This document shows positions 1-5,597 of a DNA stretch of 5,597 nucleotides, in pieces. Positions within the stretch are counted from its first letter, which is position 1, and each line of letters starts with the position of its first letter. This DNA comes from Acidobacteriota bacterium (GTDB lineage Bacteria; Acidobacteriota; Vicinamibacteria; Vicinamibacterales; CAVVIG01), in assembly GCA_003222455.1 (NCBI GenBank), contig QHWF01000317.1, forward strand, positions 1 to 5,597. The letters are read 5' to 3'. The notes beneath the pieces were generated by a model. The model was not told the origin of the DNA. It did not search any database and saw nothing but the letters and a program-made list of their open reading frames with translations. The translations under genes and the position numbers were made by a program.

Positions 1-360
1 ACCATCGCCGGGCAACCTGGCGACCTGCACCGTAGTTCGCGCCGGCCGATGATCGCCGAACATGCGCGCATACACGGCGTTCATCGTTTGAAAATCGCGC
101 ATGTCGACGAGGAACACGCCGCAGCGGAGAACGTGCTGCAGCGTGGATCCCGCGGCTTCGAGAATCACCTGCACGTTCTTCAGGCACTGTTCGGTCTGTG
201 CCGCGATATCGTCGCCTGCCAGGCGGCCGGTTGCGTGGTCGATGGCCCCCTGGCCGGAGACGAAGATCAAGCGCTCGAAGCCGAGCCCCGGGGAGTACGG
301 TCCGACGGGCGCCGGGAGGTTCGTCGCGTGGACCGGAATATGTTCAGCGCTGCGACTCAT
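1..360 (-). CDS. ridA: RidA-family enamine/imine deaminase (C-terminus cut by window edge)
   Basis: RidA (YjgF/YER057c/UK114) proteins are small cytoplasmic trimers that hydrolyse reactive enamines and imines such as 2-aminoacrylate, released by PLP enzymes acting on serine, threonine or cysteine. The frame reads 120 codons from the ATG at 360 to the window edge; the family is usually about 125-130 residues, so only the last few are missing. Visible family marks are the N-terminal PVGPYSPG (about 18-25), VSGQGAID (about 34-41), the EQCLKNV helix (57-63), VFLVDMRDF (82-90) and MNAVYARMF (93-101). The C-terminal RPARTTVQVARLP contains Arg108, which matches the substrate-carboxylate-binding arginine of RidA. 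The Cys often found two residues after that Arg is Thr110 here, so the archetypal group is likely but a related Rid subgroup is possible. The start sits 11 bp after the sulfurtransferase stop, with a weak GAGA ribosome site, which suggests translation as the second gene of an operon. Confidence 0.93.
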   Translation of the reverse strand, partial: MSRSAEHIPVHATNLPAPVGPYSPGLGFERLIFVSGQGAIDHATGRLAGDDIAAQTEQCLKNVQVILEAAGSTLQHVLRCGVFLVDMRDFQTMNAVYARMFGDHRPARTTVQVARLPGDG

Positions 361-371
361 GTCGATCTCAT

Positions 372-1229
372 TCAACCACGTTCCACGGGCCGTGCAGGGT
401 CTGCCGACCACTCGCTCCACGATCCGGGATACAGCTTCGCGCCGGGCATCTCGGCGTGTTCCATCGCGAGCAGGTTCTGGCACGCGGTAACCCCGGAGCC
501 GCAGTAGCACACGATCCGATCGGCGCGCGCGTCGCCGACCGACTGCCGCAGGCGATCCCGAAGTTCTGCCGGCGCGCGGAACGTTCCCTGTTCGTTCAGG
601 TTCCACAAAAAGAAATGGTTGACCGCGCCGGGAATATGACCCGGCGTTTTGTCGATTGGTTCCGTTTCGCCCCGGTACCGCTCTGGCGCGCGGGCGTCGA
701 GGAGATGCCAGTCGGGGCGCCCCAGCATGGTGGAGACCTGACGGGCGTCGACAACGAAATCGCTTCGCGGGACCGCGCGGAATTCACGGCGCGGGTTCTC
801 CTCGACGCCGCCGCGTGTCGGCTGTGACTCGCCGACCCAGGTGGCGAAACCACCATCGAGGACCGCGACCGCGTCATGACCGAGCCAGCGCAAGAGCCAC
901 CACAGTCGGCTCGCGAACATCCCACTGTCCTGATCGTACGCGACGACCTGCACCCGCGTTCCGCCGGCATCGCCCACGCCAAGCCGCCCGAGCGTATCGG
1001 CGAGCACCAGCGGGTCCGGCAGCGGATGCCGTCCATTCGTCCCGGTTCTGGGACCGGAAAGATCGTCGTTCAAGTGCGCGTAGACGGCACCGGGAATGTG
1101 ACGGCTGGTGTATTCGCGCCCACCCCACCTGTCGTCGTCCAGCTTGAAGCGACAGTCGATGACGACAACCGCTGGATCCTGAAGATGACTCGTTAACATT
1201 TGCGTGGAGATCAGCGTCCTTGACAGCAT
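372..1229 (-). CDS. sseA: Two-domain sulfurtransferase (thiosulfate / 3-mercaptopyruvate type)
   Basis: This is a cytoplasmic tandem-rhodanese enzyme that moves sulfane sulfur from 3-mercaptopyruvate or thiosulfate to an acceptor through a cysteine persulfide. From the ATG at 1229 it is 285 residues, normal for the SseA family. The N-terminal, catalytically inactive rhodanese domain (about 5-140) has VIDCRF (24-29), HIPGAV (44-49), YDQDSGMFASRLWW (98-111) and VLDGG (123-127), with Asp where a catalytic Cys would be. The C-terminal domain (about 155-280) has LLDAR (176-180), ERYRGETEP (183-191), GHIPGAVN (197-204) and the active loop CGSGVTA (243-249) with catalytic Cys243, then GSWSEW (269-274). 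A CGSGVT-type loop is typical of mercaptopyruvate sulfurtransferases rather than thiosulfate-only rhodaneses. The frame stays open upstream to 1382, but that extension only translates the spacer repeat and is Arg/Ser-rich. The start at 1229 places the family's usual TLISTQML opening at residue 5; an ATG at 1199 would cut into it. No strong ribosome site is seen. Confidence 0.94.
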   Translation of the reverse strand: MLSRTLISTQMLTSHLQDPAVVVIDCRFKLDDDRWGGREYTSRHIPGAVYAHLNDDLSGPRTGTNGRHPLPDPLVLADTLGRLGVGDAGGTRVQVVAYDQDSGMFASRLWWLLRWLGHDAVAVLDGGFATWVGESQPTRGGVEENPRREFRAVPRSDFVVDARQVSTMLGRPDWHLLDARAPERYRGETEPIDKTPGHIPGAVNHFFLWNLNEQGTFRAPAELRDRLRQSVGDARADRIVCYCGSGVTACQNLLAMEHAEMPGAKLYPGSWSEWSADPARPVERG

Positions 1230-1415
1230 GCGGGTACCATACCATCGCAGGTCCTGGAAACGTCTCCGACGAATTGACGTCACCCTGGAACGCAAAGGCC
1301 GCGAAGGCCGCAAAGAAATCCTGTCTTTACTTTGCGTCCTTTGCGACCTCTGCGTTGATCGTGTCGTACTCCAGCCAACCATCCGGTGAAATCGCGCGTC
1401 TAATCAGCGGTCCTG
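1230..1415. promoter_or_regulatory. Divergent spacer between sulfurtransferase and DUF5916 gene
   Basis: Both flanking genes read outward from this 186 bp, so promoters for both are expected here. I could not find a convincing -35/-10 pair on either strand. The best minus-strand -10 candidate is TATGGT (1241-1236), which would place transcription start almost at the sulfurtransferase ATG, and it has no good -35 partner. An 8-bp palindrome TGACGTCA lies at 1275-1282 and may be chance. The central third is an imperfect inverted repeat, listed separately. The regulatory role is inferred from gene orientation only. Confidence 0.4.
1289..1356. repeat. Hairpin-forming inverted repeat with 9-bp periodic arms
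   Basis: Two 27-base arms (1289-1315 and 1330-1356) are reverse complements at 23 of 27 positions, around a 14-base loop (1316-1329). Each arm is itself three near-identical 9-mers. The left units start at 1291, 1300 and 1309 (CGCAAAGGC, CGCGAAGGC, CGCAAAGAA). The right units start at 1330, 1339 and 1348 (CTTTGCGTC, CTTTGCGAC, CTCTGCGTT). In a minus-strand transcript two of the four mismatches (1295/1350 and 1299/1346) become G-U wobbles; in a plus-strand transcript one does (1303/1342). There is no T-run after the stem on either strand, and both genes point away from it, so it does not look like an intrinsic terminator. I read it as an intergenic repeat element, of a kind I believe recurs in high-GC environmental bacterial genomes; its function is unknown. 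Confidence 0.88.
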
Positions 1416-3929
1416 ATGCTCACTGGCCTGGTGTTTGTGCTCGCCGTCACCGCTCCGCCGGCGCCCTGGGTGGACGCCGTCGACATCACAGCCGCGCCCG
1501 CGGCCGTTCGCCTGTCAGGTCAGGTGAGCGACGAAGTATGGCAGCGCATTACCGCGACCGACGCGTTCGTGCAGCGGGAGCCGCAGGAAGGCGGAGCACC
1601 GAGCCAGCGAACCGAGTTTCGCGTGGCTTACGATTCGGCAACGCTGTTCGTAAGAGTGCGGGCGTTCGATACCGAGCCTGCACGCATCGTGAGTTATCTG
1701 ACCCGCCGCGACGCGGAATCACCGTCCGATTGGATTCGCATTCTGATCGATTCCTATCACGACAAACGGTCGGCGTACGAATTCGCCGTGAATCCTGCCG
1801 GCGTGAAACAGGATCGGTACTGGTTCGACGACACCAACCGCGACGAGGGGTGGGACGCGGTGTGGGACGTGAAAGTATCCCGGGACAACAGCGGGTGGAC
1901 CGCCGAATTCCACATCCCGTTTTCGCAATTACGGTTCTCGCCGGCAGGATCGAATATCTTCGGCTTTGCCGTCTCGCGCCAGATCGGGCGGCTGAACGAA
2001 ACGTCCACCTGGCCGCTTCTGGCGCGCAGCGCAACCGGGTACGTGTCGTCGTTCGGGGAGCTCGGCGGCCTGGCGATGTCGGCGTCGCCGAAGAAGCTCG
2101 AAATCCTGCCGTATTCGGTCGCCAACCTGCGGCGCCAGCGCCCCGAGGGCAATCCGCTGCTCGAGCGCTCGTCGGTCGGGTCGTCGTTCGGGCTCGACAT
2201 GAAATATGCGCTCACCCCCGGTCTCACCCTGACGACGACGATGAATCCTGATTTCGGTCAGGTCGAAGCGGACCCGGCAGTCGTGAACCTCAGCGCGTTC
2301 GAGACCTTCTTCACCGAGCGGCGTCCCTTCTTCGTCGAGGGTTCCGGAATGTTCCGGTTCGATTCCGATTGCATGGACGGCCCCTGTCAGATTTTCTATT
2401 CACGCCGGGTCGGCCGCACGCCGGAGGCGACAGACGGCTTGCCGAGCGGCGACGATATCTACACCGAGACACCAGCGCAGACGACCATTCTCGGAGCGGG
2501 CAAGCTCACCGGACGCATCGGCAAGTTCTCCATCGGGGCGCTGCACGCGGTGACGGAACAGGAATTCGCCACCGTGCTGGATCCGGCGCGCACGTACCAG
2601 CAATCGGTCGAGCCGCTGACGACCTATTCCCTCGGACGGGTGCGGCGCGAGTTCGCCAATCAGTCGTCGGTCGGGTTCATCGTGACGGCGACCCATCGCC
2701 ATTTGACCGGCAGCACGCTGTTGCTGCCTGCGGGCGCCTACACCGGTGGCGCGGACTGGGATGTCCGGTTCAAGTCGCGCTACAGCGTCACCGGGTTCGT
2801 CGCGGCCAGCCGCGTGCGAGGCGACGCCGAAGCCATCAGCAGCATCGAGCAGAACAGCCGCCACTATTTTCAGCGTCCCGACGCCACGTCGTTGGCGCTC
2901 CACTCCACCGCCACGTCACTCAGCGGCGCCAGCGGCCGCATCGGCATCGGCAAAATCGGCGGGCAGCGCGTGCGCTTCAACTCCCAGGCGGGATTCGAGT
3001 CGCCGGGCTTCGACTTGAACGACATCGGCTTCCTCCGGCGCGCCGATCAGAAGTGGATGAGCAACTGGTTTCAGGTGCGCAGCGACGTCCCCAATCGAGT
3101 GTTTCGAAGCCGCATTTTCAACGTCAACCAGTGGGCGGCGTGGAATTACGACGGCAACCGGTTGTTCGGCGGCCAGAACGTGAACGGCAACGTCACGTTC
3201 AAGAACAACTGGGCAACGGGCGGCGGCTACAACTGGCAGCAGATGGGATTCGACGATCGCTTGACGCGCGGCGGCCCGGGCGGCTTCACCGAAGGGTTCA
3301 CGACGATCTGGTCGTGGCTCAATTCCGACACGCGACGCCGGGTCTCGGCGAACGTGTTCAACGGCGGCGGCCGGAACGGCGTCGGCTCCTGGTTCCGCGA
3401 TCACGAAGTCGAGGCCACGTACCGGCCGCTGGCGGCGTTCACCGTCACGAGTGGTCTGCGCGTGAGTCGCGCCGTGAAAGCCGAGCAGTGGGTGGACAGA
3501 GTCACCGACGTCACCGATCACTACACGTTCGGACACCTCAATCAAACGACCGTCGCGCTCACCGAACGGGTCAACGTGACGATGACGCCGAATCTGTCGC
3601 TGCAGCTCTACGCGGAGCCGTTCGTGTCCGCGGGCGATTACGCCGGCTTCAAGGAGCTGGCGAACGGCCGGAGCCGTGACTACGGCGCACGGTATGTGCC
3701 GTTTGCGTACGCCGGGGATCCCGACTTCAACGTGAAGTCCTTTCGCACCACCAACGTGCTCCGCTGGGAGTACAAACCCGGCTCAACGCTGTTCGTCGTG
3801 TGGCAGCAGGCGCGCGAGAACGATGCCGTGCCGGGCGGCTTCCGCTTCGGCCGCGACATGCACGATATCTTCGGCATTGCGCCGCGTAACGTCTTTCTCG
3901 TGAAGCTCGCCTACTGGATCAATTACTGA
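1416..3929 (+). CDS. DUF5916 outer-membrane protein with N-terminal CBM9-like domain
   Basis: This is an 837-residue protein of the family pairing a carbohydrate-binding-module-9-like beta-sandwich with DUF5916, a predicted outer-membrane barrel; its biochemical role is not established. Residues 1-20 form a short signal-like segment (LTGLVFVLAVTAPPAP). The CBM9-like domain covers about 23-220: LSGQVSDEVW (33-42), an RVAYDSATLFVRVRAFD strand pair (69-85), DWIRILIDSYHDKR (105-118), YEFAVNPAG (121-129) and WTAEFHIPFSQLRF (161-174). The DUF5916 hallmark follows: MNPDFGQVEADPAVVNLSAFETFF (276-299), ERRPFFVEG (301-309) and FYSRRVG (327-333). The rest alternates in beta-strand fashion to an aromatic end, LAYWINY, as expected for a barrel recognised by BAM. 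Two cysteines (319, 324) could form a periplasmic disulfide. An in-frame TAA at 1401 limits the start to ATG 1416 or a nearby CTG at 1413; no strong ribosome site is seen. The length is ordinary and the frame unbroken. Substrate binding by the CBM9-like part is inference only. Confidence 0.9.
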   Translation: MLTGLVFVLAVTAPPAPWVDAVDITAAPAAVRLSGQVSDEVWQRITATDAFVQREPQEGGAPSQRTEFRVAYDSATLFVRVRAFDTEPARIVSYLTRRDAESPSDWIRILIDSYHDKRSAYEFAVNPAGVKQDRYWFDDTNRDEGWDAVWDVKVSRDNSGWTAEFHIPFSQLRFSPAGSNIFGFAVSRQIGRLNETSTWPLLARSATGYVSSFGELGGLAMSASPKKLEILPYSVANLRRQRPEGNPLLERSSVGSSFGLDMKYALTPGLTLTTTMNPDFGQVEADPAVVNLSAFETFFTERRPFFVEGSGMFRFDSDCMDGPCQIFYSRRVGRTPEATDGLPSGDDIYTETPAQTTILGAGKLTGRIGKFSIGALHAVTEQEFATVLDPARTYQQSVEPLTTYSLGRVRREFANQSSVGFIVTATHRHLTGSTLLLPAGAYTGGADWDVRFKSRYSVTGFVAASRVRGDAEAISSIEQNSRHYFQRPDATSLALHSTATSLSGASGRIGIGKIGGQRVRFNSQAGFESPGFDLNDIGFLRRADQKWMSNWFQVRSDVPNRVFRSRIFNVNQWAAWNYDGNRLFGGQNVNGNVTFKNNWATGGGYNWQQMGFDDRLTRGGPGGFTEGFTTIWSWLNSDTRRRVSANVFNGGGRNGVGSWFRDHEVEATYRPLAAFTVTSGLRVSRAVKAEQWVDRVTDVTDHYTFGHLNQTTVALTERVNVTMTPNLSLQLYAEPFVSAGDYAGFKELANGRSRDYGARYVPFAYAGDPDFNVKSFRTTNVLRWEYKPGSTLFVVWQQARENDAVPGGFRFGRDMHDIFGIAPRNVFLVKLAYWINY

Positions 3930-5196
3930 TCACGATCATCCCGTTCTTCATGACGAACGTTACACGACGTGTCGCGCTGATGTCTTTCGTCGGATCGCCG
4001 TCGAATGCGACGAGGTCGGCGAAGAGCCCCGGTTTCACCTGACCGATCTGGTGCTCCATCCGCAGCACCCGCGCGGCGATTGACGTCGCGCTCTTCAGCG
4101 CATCCGCCGGCGCCATGCCGTAGCCGACCATCAGCTCCAGTTCGCGCGCGTTCTCGCCGTGCGTGAACACGCCGACGTCGCTGCCGTTGATGATCGTCAC
4201 GCCGGCCTCGAGCGCGGCTTTGAAGCTGGCGCGCTTCCGCGTGATGCCCGCCGGCTCGGGCTGTTGTCCCTTCTTCCAACCGGCGTACTGGCTCGTCGCA
4301 TCGCCGGCCGCGAGCGTGGGACAGAGGGCGATCTTTTTCTCGACCATCAGCTTGAAGATCTCGGGCGTCCCGCCATCGCCATGCTCGATGGTATCCACCC
4401 CCGCCGCGATCGCGGTCCGCATGCCGTCGACGCTGCTGGCATGCGCCGCGACCGGAGTGCCGCTGACATGCGCGGTCTGCACCCCGACGGCGAGCGACTC
4501 GATCGTGAACGTCTGATGGGCGCCGGCGAGCGGCCCCCAGCGATAGTCGGCGTAGAACTTGATCCAGTCGGCGCCTTTCCCGATCTGGCTGCGGACGACG
4601 CGTGCCATCGAGTCGATGCCGTCGGCCTCTTCGGCGCCCTGCGGGACGTTCCATTCGGACGCATAGCCCTTCGGGCCGTAGCTCCCGGTGGCGACGATGG
4701 CGCGGGTCGACACCAGCATGCGCGGACCGGGAATGATGCCCGCATCGACCGCCTGCTTCAGACCGACATCGGCGTACCCGGCGCCTTCAGTGCCCAGATC
4801 GCGAATGGTCGTGAAGCCCGCCAGCAACGTGTTGCGCAGGTGGTTCGTCGCGCGCGCCGTCCGGAGCGACAGCGACTCGTGCGCCACCTGATCGTTCCAG
4901 GTGGTTTCGTTGTACGGATGCAGCAGGACGTGCGAGTGACCTTCGACCAGGCCCGGCGTCAACGTTGTGCCGGGCAGATCGATGATGCGCGCGCCGGGGG
5001 CGGCCGCGCCGGCGTCAGCGCCGGCCGCGTCGATCCGGTCGCCTTTGACCCGCACCGCCCACCCCTCGTGCATCGTCTCGCCGTCGAAGATGCGCGCCGG
5101 CTTCACGATCGTCACCGCAGATGCGGCCGGACCCTGTGCCGACGGCAGCGCCGCAGCGAGACCGACGGAAACGACGAGCACGAATGTCTTGTGCAT
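3919..5196 (-). CDS. Exported metal-dependent amidohydrolase (imidazolonepropionase/prolidase-like)
   Basis: This is an amidohydrolase-superfamily enzyme, probably exported, that hydrolyses amide, peptide or ring C-N bonds at a metal centre; its substrate cannot be read from the sequence. With the ATG at 5196 it has 425 residues. Residues 1-20 (MHKTFVLVVSVGLAAALPSA) are a clear signal peptide with no lipobox cysteine. The small beta-domain begins with TIVKPARIFDGE (29-40), then LTPGLVEGHSH (79-89) brings the HxH ligands His87 and His89. The other ligands are Lys213 in WIKFYADY, His252 in VAAHASS, His272 in TIEHGDGG and Asp340 in NGSDVGV. The C-terminal part has ADALKSATSIAARVL (364-378), GQVKPGLFADLVAFDGDP (385-402) and MKNGMIV (416-422), the usual return to the beta-domain. 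The set matches the secreted dipeptidase/Xaa-Pro subgroup with a likely carboxylated lysine. An in-frame ATG at 5238 would put 14 repeat-derived residues before the signal peptide, so 5196 is preferred; TTGAGAA upstream is a weak ribosome site. Confidence 0.93.
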   Translation of the reverse strand: MHKTFVLVVSVGLAAALPSAQGPAASAVTIVKPARIFDGETMHEGWAVRVKGDRIDAAGADAGAAAPGARIIDLPGTTLTPGLVEGHSHVLLHPYNETTWNDQVAHESLSLRTARATNHLRNTLLAGFTTIRDLGTEGAGYADVGLKQAVDAGIIPGPRMLVSTRAIVATGSYGPKGYASEWNVPQGAEEADGIDSMARVVRSQIGKGADWIKFYADYRWGPLAGAHQTFTIESLAVGVQTAHVSGTPVAAHASSVDGMRTAIAAGVDTIEHGDGGTPEIFKLMVEKKIALCPTLAAGDATSQYAGWKKGQQPEPAGITRKRASFKAALEAGVTIINGSDVGVFTHGENARELELMVGYGMAPADALKSATSIAARVLRMEHQIGQVKPGLFADLVAFDGDPTKDISATRRVTFVMKNGMIVISN

Positions 5197-5205
5197 GCGG
5201 CAATT

Positions 5206-5321
5206 CTCAACGCTCAACTCCCAAGTTTCAACTCTCAACCCTCACTTCTCGAGTTGGGACATGAGACTAGAGAGTTGCGACTTGAGAGTTGACACTTGAG
5301 ACTTGAGAGTTGAGAGTTGAG
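5206..5321. repeat. Inverted heptamer tandem array (CTCAACT units facing AGTTGAG units)
   Basis: The left block 5206-5254 is seven consecutive degenerate heptamers in constant phase (starts 5206, 5213, 5220, 5227, 5234, 5241, 5248) with consensus CTCAA(C/G)T. The right block 5252-5321 is ten heptamers (starts every 7 bases from 5252 to 5315) with consensus A(G/C)TTGAG, the reverse complement. Units nearest 5321 are the most exact: 5294, 5301, 5308 and 5315 match fully, while those near the centre (5252-5272) are degraded. The outer ends pair perfectly over 10 bases (5211-5220 with 5314-5323), and pairing then continues imperfectly inward, so a long hairpin with several possible registers could form. 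The blocks meet at the palindrome CTCGAG (5248-5253). The array ends 2 bp before the ATG at 5324 and 9 bp before the amidohydrolase ATG. There is no protein-coding sense in it. Confidence 0.9.
5312..5316 (+). promoter_or_regulatory. Ribosome binding site supplied by the repeat
   Basis: GAGAG at 5312-5316 lies 7 bases before the ATG at 5324 and resembles the GGAGG core. It arises from the junction of two AGTTGAG heptamers (5308-5314 and 5315-5321). It supports the choice of 5324 as start, but every heptamer junction makes a similar motif, so the match is partly a by-product of the repeat. Confidence 0.4.
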
Positions 5322-5323
5322 CG

Positions 5324-5597
5324 ATGGCCAACCCCACGGCGCTCGAGCAGCTGACCGGGTTCGCGAGCCGATTCGGCGCCTTTGTCGCCGAGCGGCATCC
5401 GTTTGCGCTCGCCGAGGCGCTCGAGACCTTCGAGGCCGTGGCCGGCCATCGTGAGCCGGCCGACGAAGCCGCGTTCGAGGCGCTCCGCGCGGCGTTTCAG
5501 CGCGAGCTGACGCGTCGATTGCAGCAGCGACCGGTGCCGCAGGGCCTGATCGACACGACGCCGCGCACCTCCGCCGAGCGGCGGCTGGGCCAGGCGT
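5324..5597 (+). CDS. Unrecognised protein, N-terminal 91 residues (runs off the window)
   Basis: I do not recognise this family. The frame opens at ATG 5324 just after an in-frame TGA (5318-5320), so no earlier start is possible, and it stays open to the window edge. It has no signal peptide or membrane segment, so a cytoplasmic protein is likely. The visible part is Ala-, Glu- and Arg-rich and looks helical: ALEQLTGFASRFGAFVAERH (6-25), FALAEALETFEAVAG (27-41), DEAAFEALRAAFQRELTRRLQQ (47-68), then a proline-containing turn with LIDTTPRTSAERRL (75-88). Its third-position GC bias matches the neighbouring genes and it uses no rare-looking codons, which supports real coding. It faces away from the amidohydrolase across the heptamer array. 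A helical N-terminal domain of a larger enzyme is possible but unproven. Confidence 0.7.
   Translation, partial: MANPTALEQLTGFASRFGAFVAERHPFALAEALETFEAVAGHREPADEAAFEALRAAFQRELTRRLQQRPVPQGLIDTTPRTSAERRLGQA

Larger units (their letters stand above)
5197..5323. promoter_or_regulatory. Divergent spacer, almost wholly filled by a heptamer array
   Basis: The amidohydrolase and the gene at 5324 are transcribed outward from this 127-bp gap, so their promoters should lie here or overlap it. Nearly all of it is tandem heptamers. The repeats create many TTGAG-like boxes and one exact TTGACA (5289-5294), but none has a credible -10 at the right spacing before a start codon. A weak minus-strand pair (TTGAAA with GAGAAT, 17-bp spacing) would start transcription at the amidohydrolase ATG. 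I cannot assign a promoter. Any shared control would have to work through the repeat. Confidence 0.4.

Noticed and set aside
1275..1282. TGACGTCA palindrome as an operator
   Set aside because: It is only 8 bp, does not extend further, and has no second copy in the window; chance is a sufficient explanation.
1289..1356. Intrinsic terminator
   Set aside because: There is no T-run after the stem on either strand, and both genes are transcribed away from it.
1230..1382. 51-residue N-terminal extension of the sulfurtransferase
   Set aside because: It translates the 9-mer repeat into Arg/Ser-rich sequence and precedes the normal family N-terminus.
1220..2251. Plus-strand frame across the spacer hairpin and the DUF5916 N-terminus
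   Set aside because: It translates the repeat and then an Arg-rich off-frame reading of the CBM9-like domain; the 1416 frame explains the region.
2369..3679. Long plus-strand frame inside the DUF5916 gene
   Set aside because: It is offset from a clear DUF5916 frame, gives an Arg/His-rich product, and has no family motif.
4159..5292. Long plus-strand open frame antisense to the amidohydrolase
   Set aside because: It mirrors a gene with complete catalytic motifs and a signal peptide. Its product is Arg/Asp/Ala-rich with no recognisable domain, as expected of a GC-rich shadow frame.
5289..5294. Perfect -35 box TTGACA
   Set aside because: It arises from a heptamer variant. At 17-bp spacing the -10 position reads GAGAGT, and transcription would start at or after the ATG.
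5206..5321. CRISPR array
   Set aside because: The units are 7 bp with no spacers between them, and the two blocks are inverted relative to each other.

Overview
The window is a compact, GC-rich stretch of bacterial chromosome. It carries three complete protein genes, two genes cut by the window edges, and two unusual inverted tandem-repeat elements in the spacers. I see no RNA genes, CRISPR array, transposase or prophage genes. The DUF5916 outer-membrane protein, the exported amidohydrolase and the high GC suggest a soil or environmental Gram-negative of the Acidobacteriota (Vicinamibacteria-like) or a relative. That placement is inference from gene content only.

Layout. Positions 1-360 (minus) hold a RidA-family deaminase truncated at its C-terminus by the window edge. 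Eleven bases upstream, 372-1229 (minus) encodes a two-domain rhodanese of the SseA / 3-mercaptopyruvate sulfurtransferase type. The two probably form an operon. A divergent spacer (1230-1415) separates them from a large plus-strand gene (1416-3929) for a DUF5916 protein: signal peptide, CBM9-like domain, then an outer-membrane beta-barrel. This gene overlaps by 11 bp, tail to tail, a minus-strand gene (3919-5196) for an exported metal-dependent amidohydrolase with a complete set of metal ligands. A second divergent spacer (5197-5323) lies between the amidohydrolase and a plus-strand gene of unknown function that starts at 5324 and runs off the window.

Genes together. Sulfurtransferase and RidA both fit cysteine and PLP-enzyme by-product chemistry in the cytoplasm. 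The DUF5916 protein and the amidohydrolase are both envelope or exported proteins, but nothing shows that they share a pathway.

The most distinctive feature is in the spacers. Both divergent spacers contain an inverted repeat whose arms are themselves short tandem repeats. At 1289-1356 each arm is three 9-mers (CGCAAAGGC type, facing CTTTGCGTC type). At 5206-5321 one arm is about seven heptamers of CTCAACT type and the other about ten of AGTTGAG type. The sequences differ but the architecture is the same. The second array fills almost its whole spacer and reaches within 2 bp of a start codon.
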